Positions 62,676 through 64,000 of a stretch of 64,000 nt of DNA are shown here, piece by piece (position 1 is the first letter of the stretch; the number at the start of each line of letters is the position of its first letter). Made by a program: the position numbers and the translations under genes. Where the stretch lies: the NCBI GenBank assembly GCA_034336665.1, contig CM067564.1, forward strand, positions 47,353,451-47,417,450, read 5' to 3'. The stretch is from Luscinia megarhynchos (Eukaryota > Chordata > Aves > Passeriformes > Turdidae). The notes under the pieces are model-generated. The model saw nothing but the letters and a program-made list of their open reading frames with translations, ran no database searches and was not told the origin of the DNA.

Positions 62676-64000
62676 TCTCTACTTTGTGTGTTGTATTGTT
62701 GGTGGTCATTCTGTGTTGGTAATACATCTGCACACCTCACTGTTTCACGTGCCTGTTTTTTTTTTTTCTCTATTTGTTGGTTGTGTACAAAAGATACAGT
62801 CGATTCCACCTAAGTGAATAGCTGATTGGGGGGCAAAAGAGGATTTGTACATTTTAGACATGTTCTGGGTTCTTTGATTTTTTTTTTTAATTTTTTTTTC
62901 TCTCTTCCTCCCCCTAGTCATGCCTTATCACTTGGATAATCTCTTAGAGCAGGAAGCATTTTAAATGAGTTTCCTGCAAAGTCCTATTGAAGGTAGCTTT
63001 TGTTAGCCTTCAAACTGCAAAACCTTCTGCACACAAACACACAGAAGACACCTAAAAAGATTTTTTTTTTTGCTGTGGCATTTCAGTCAGTCTGGAAAAT
63101 GTGGATTATGGAGATAATTTCTTCCTAGTTGTTAAAAAAAAATAATAATACTCTGCCACTATGTTGCAGAAGCATATGAAACATTCAAGAAAAGGAGTAT
63201 ATAGCCTTGGGATTTTTTCCAAACTGCACAGTAATCTGATGGCATATGGCGTTAGTCAAACTCTCCCTAGAAACTAATCATCTCTTAACTAGGGCTGGGA
63301 GAGCCTGCAACATCTTACCAGGTGATCAAGCTTGCTACGTGCAGTTTTACAGATAATACTTTAAAATATATAACAAAAATCCAAGTGAGCACAGGAAGAC
63401 TCTCTACTAAAGCCAGTGGAAACCAAAAAAAAAAAAAAAATCCAACAAAATAAAAAGAAGGAGAAATAAATGATGGAAAAAAGATCCCCCATTGTTCCAC
63501 TGGGTGATATTTTTGCTGTGGGCTTACAAAGCAGATCATTCTCAGCATTGGCTGATAGTATTACACAAATCTCAAAAGGGACTAAAGAAATACCATAGCA
63601 CTTTTTTTCTCATTATTTTTTACACTCGGCTCTTAGCTTTTTTATTCTTTCCTTTCTTATAATTTTTTCCTCCTTGCAAGAATCTGTGCTCTCCCCCAAG
63701 CGGTGTCTACCACAATGAAATAAAAGCTGCAAAAGAAAATCTATGTTGTTCTGGTTTACAGAAAGTCTCTCCTCTGATCGCAGATACAAACCTTACAATT
63801 TGGAGAGGGGGGAAAAATAAACAAAACAAAACCAACCAAACCAAACCCAAGGAGGAGAGAGAAGCACTGGCGAGTGCTCTCTGGAATTCAAGCCATACGC
63901 CCCCATCCCTTTCCTTTGTCCCACTTTCTGTGATGCTCAGGAATCGAAGACCACTTTAAAGTGCTCTTATGAGACCCAAACGACACTCCTCCCTCTTGTC
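62676..64000. other. Downstream flank of CELF2
   Basis: AT-rich sequence after the strong ATTAAA at 62650. It may be an extended 3' UTR up to the AATAAA at 63719, or intergenic DNA. No coding, RNA-gene or transposable-element signature was found. Confidence 0.6.
63719..63724 (+). promoter_or_regulatory. CELF2: Distal polyadenylation signal AATAAA
   Basis: AATAAA is followed by AGCTGCAAAAG and then a GT-rich stretch, TATGTTGTTCTGGTTTAC, about 20-35 nt downstream. This is a good arrangement for a terminal site and may mark the longest CELF2 3' UTR, about 6.7 kb after the stop codon. Confidence 0.5.

Noticed and set aside
1..64000. Bacterial, phage, CRISPR or defence system
   Set aside because: The window has spliced exons, CR1 LINEs, an ERV LTR, microsatellites and vertebrate poly(A) signals; nothing prokaryotic is present.

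Overview
The window is vertebrate, and almost certainly avian, genomic DNA. It carries the 3' half of one protein-coding gene on the + strand, CELF2 (CUGBP Elav-like family member 2, also CUGBP2 or ETR-3). The bird assignment rests on many CR1 LINE fragments with the usual CR1 3' tail (ATTCTGTGATTCTATGA-like) and on an antisense endogenous-retrovirus LTR of a type I recognise from bird genomes. Most of the sequence is AT-rich intron.

Layout. 1-7398 is the end of an intron whose upstream exon lies outside the window. Eight coding exons follow, with GT-AG introns and continuous phase: 7399-7478, 12377-12535, 14752-14815, 25278-25412, 42086-42205 (or -42217), 48616 (or 48634)-48813, 51930-52073 and 56893-57020, the last ending in TGA. 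They encode about 341 residues: the last strand and helix of RRM2, the long Ala/Gln/Asn/Thr-rich divergent linker, and all of RRM3 to the C-terminus ...SKNDSKPY. The 3' UTR starts at 57021 and runs for at least 5.6 kb. The best polyadenylation signals are at 62650 and 63719.

CELF2 is an RNA-binding protein that controls alternative splicing in the nucleus, and mRNA stability and translation in the cytoplasm, through GU-rich elements. Several features suggest layered processing of its own transcript: tandem donors and acceptors around the fifth and sixth exons, a strong splice donor 44 nt after the stop codon with a strong acceptor 1.3 kb downstream, poly(A) signals inside that optional 3' UTR intron, and UG-rich tracts. 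A VNTR-like 40-bp minisatellite lies 47 bp beyond an alternative exon, and a (GGATAG)13 telomere-like array lies 323 bp beyond another.

Interspersed elements are about nine CR1 fragments (three good sense copies at about 13.24-14.13, 37.16-37.57 and 38.70-39.03 kb) and one antisense ERV LTR (about 45.81-46.69 kb). I saw no second gene, no supported RNA gene and no CRISPR-like or bacterial system. The long ORFs outside the exons fall in repeats, introns or UTR and look fortuitous.
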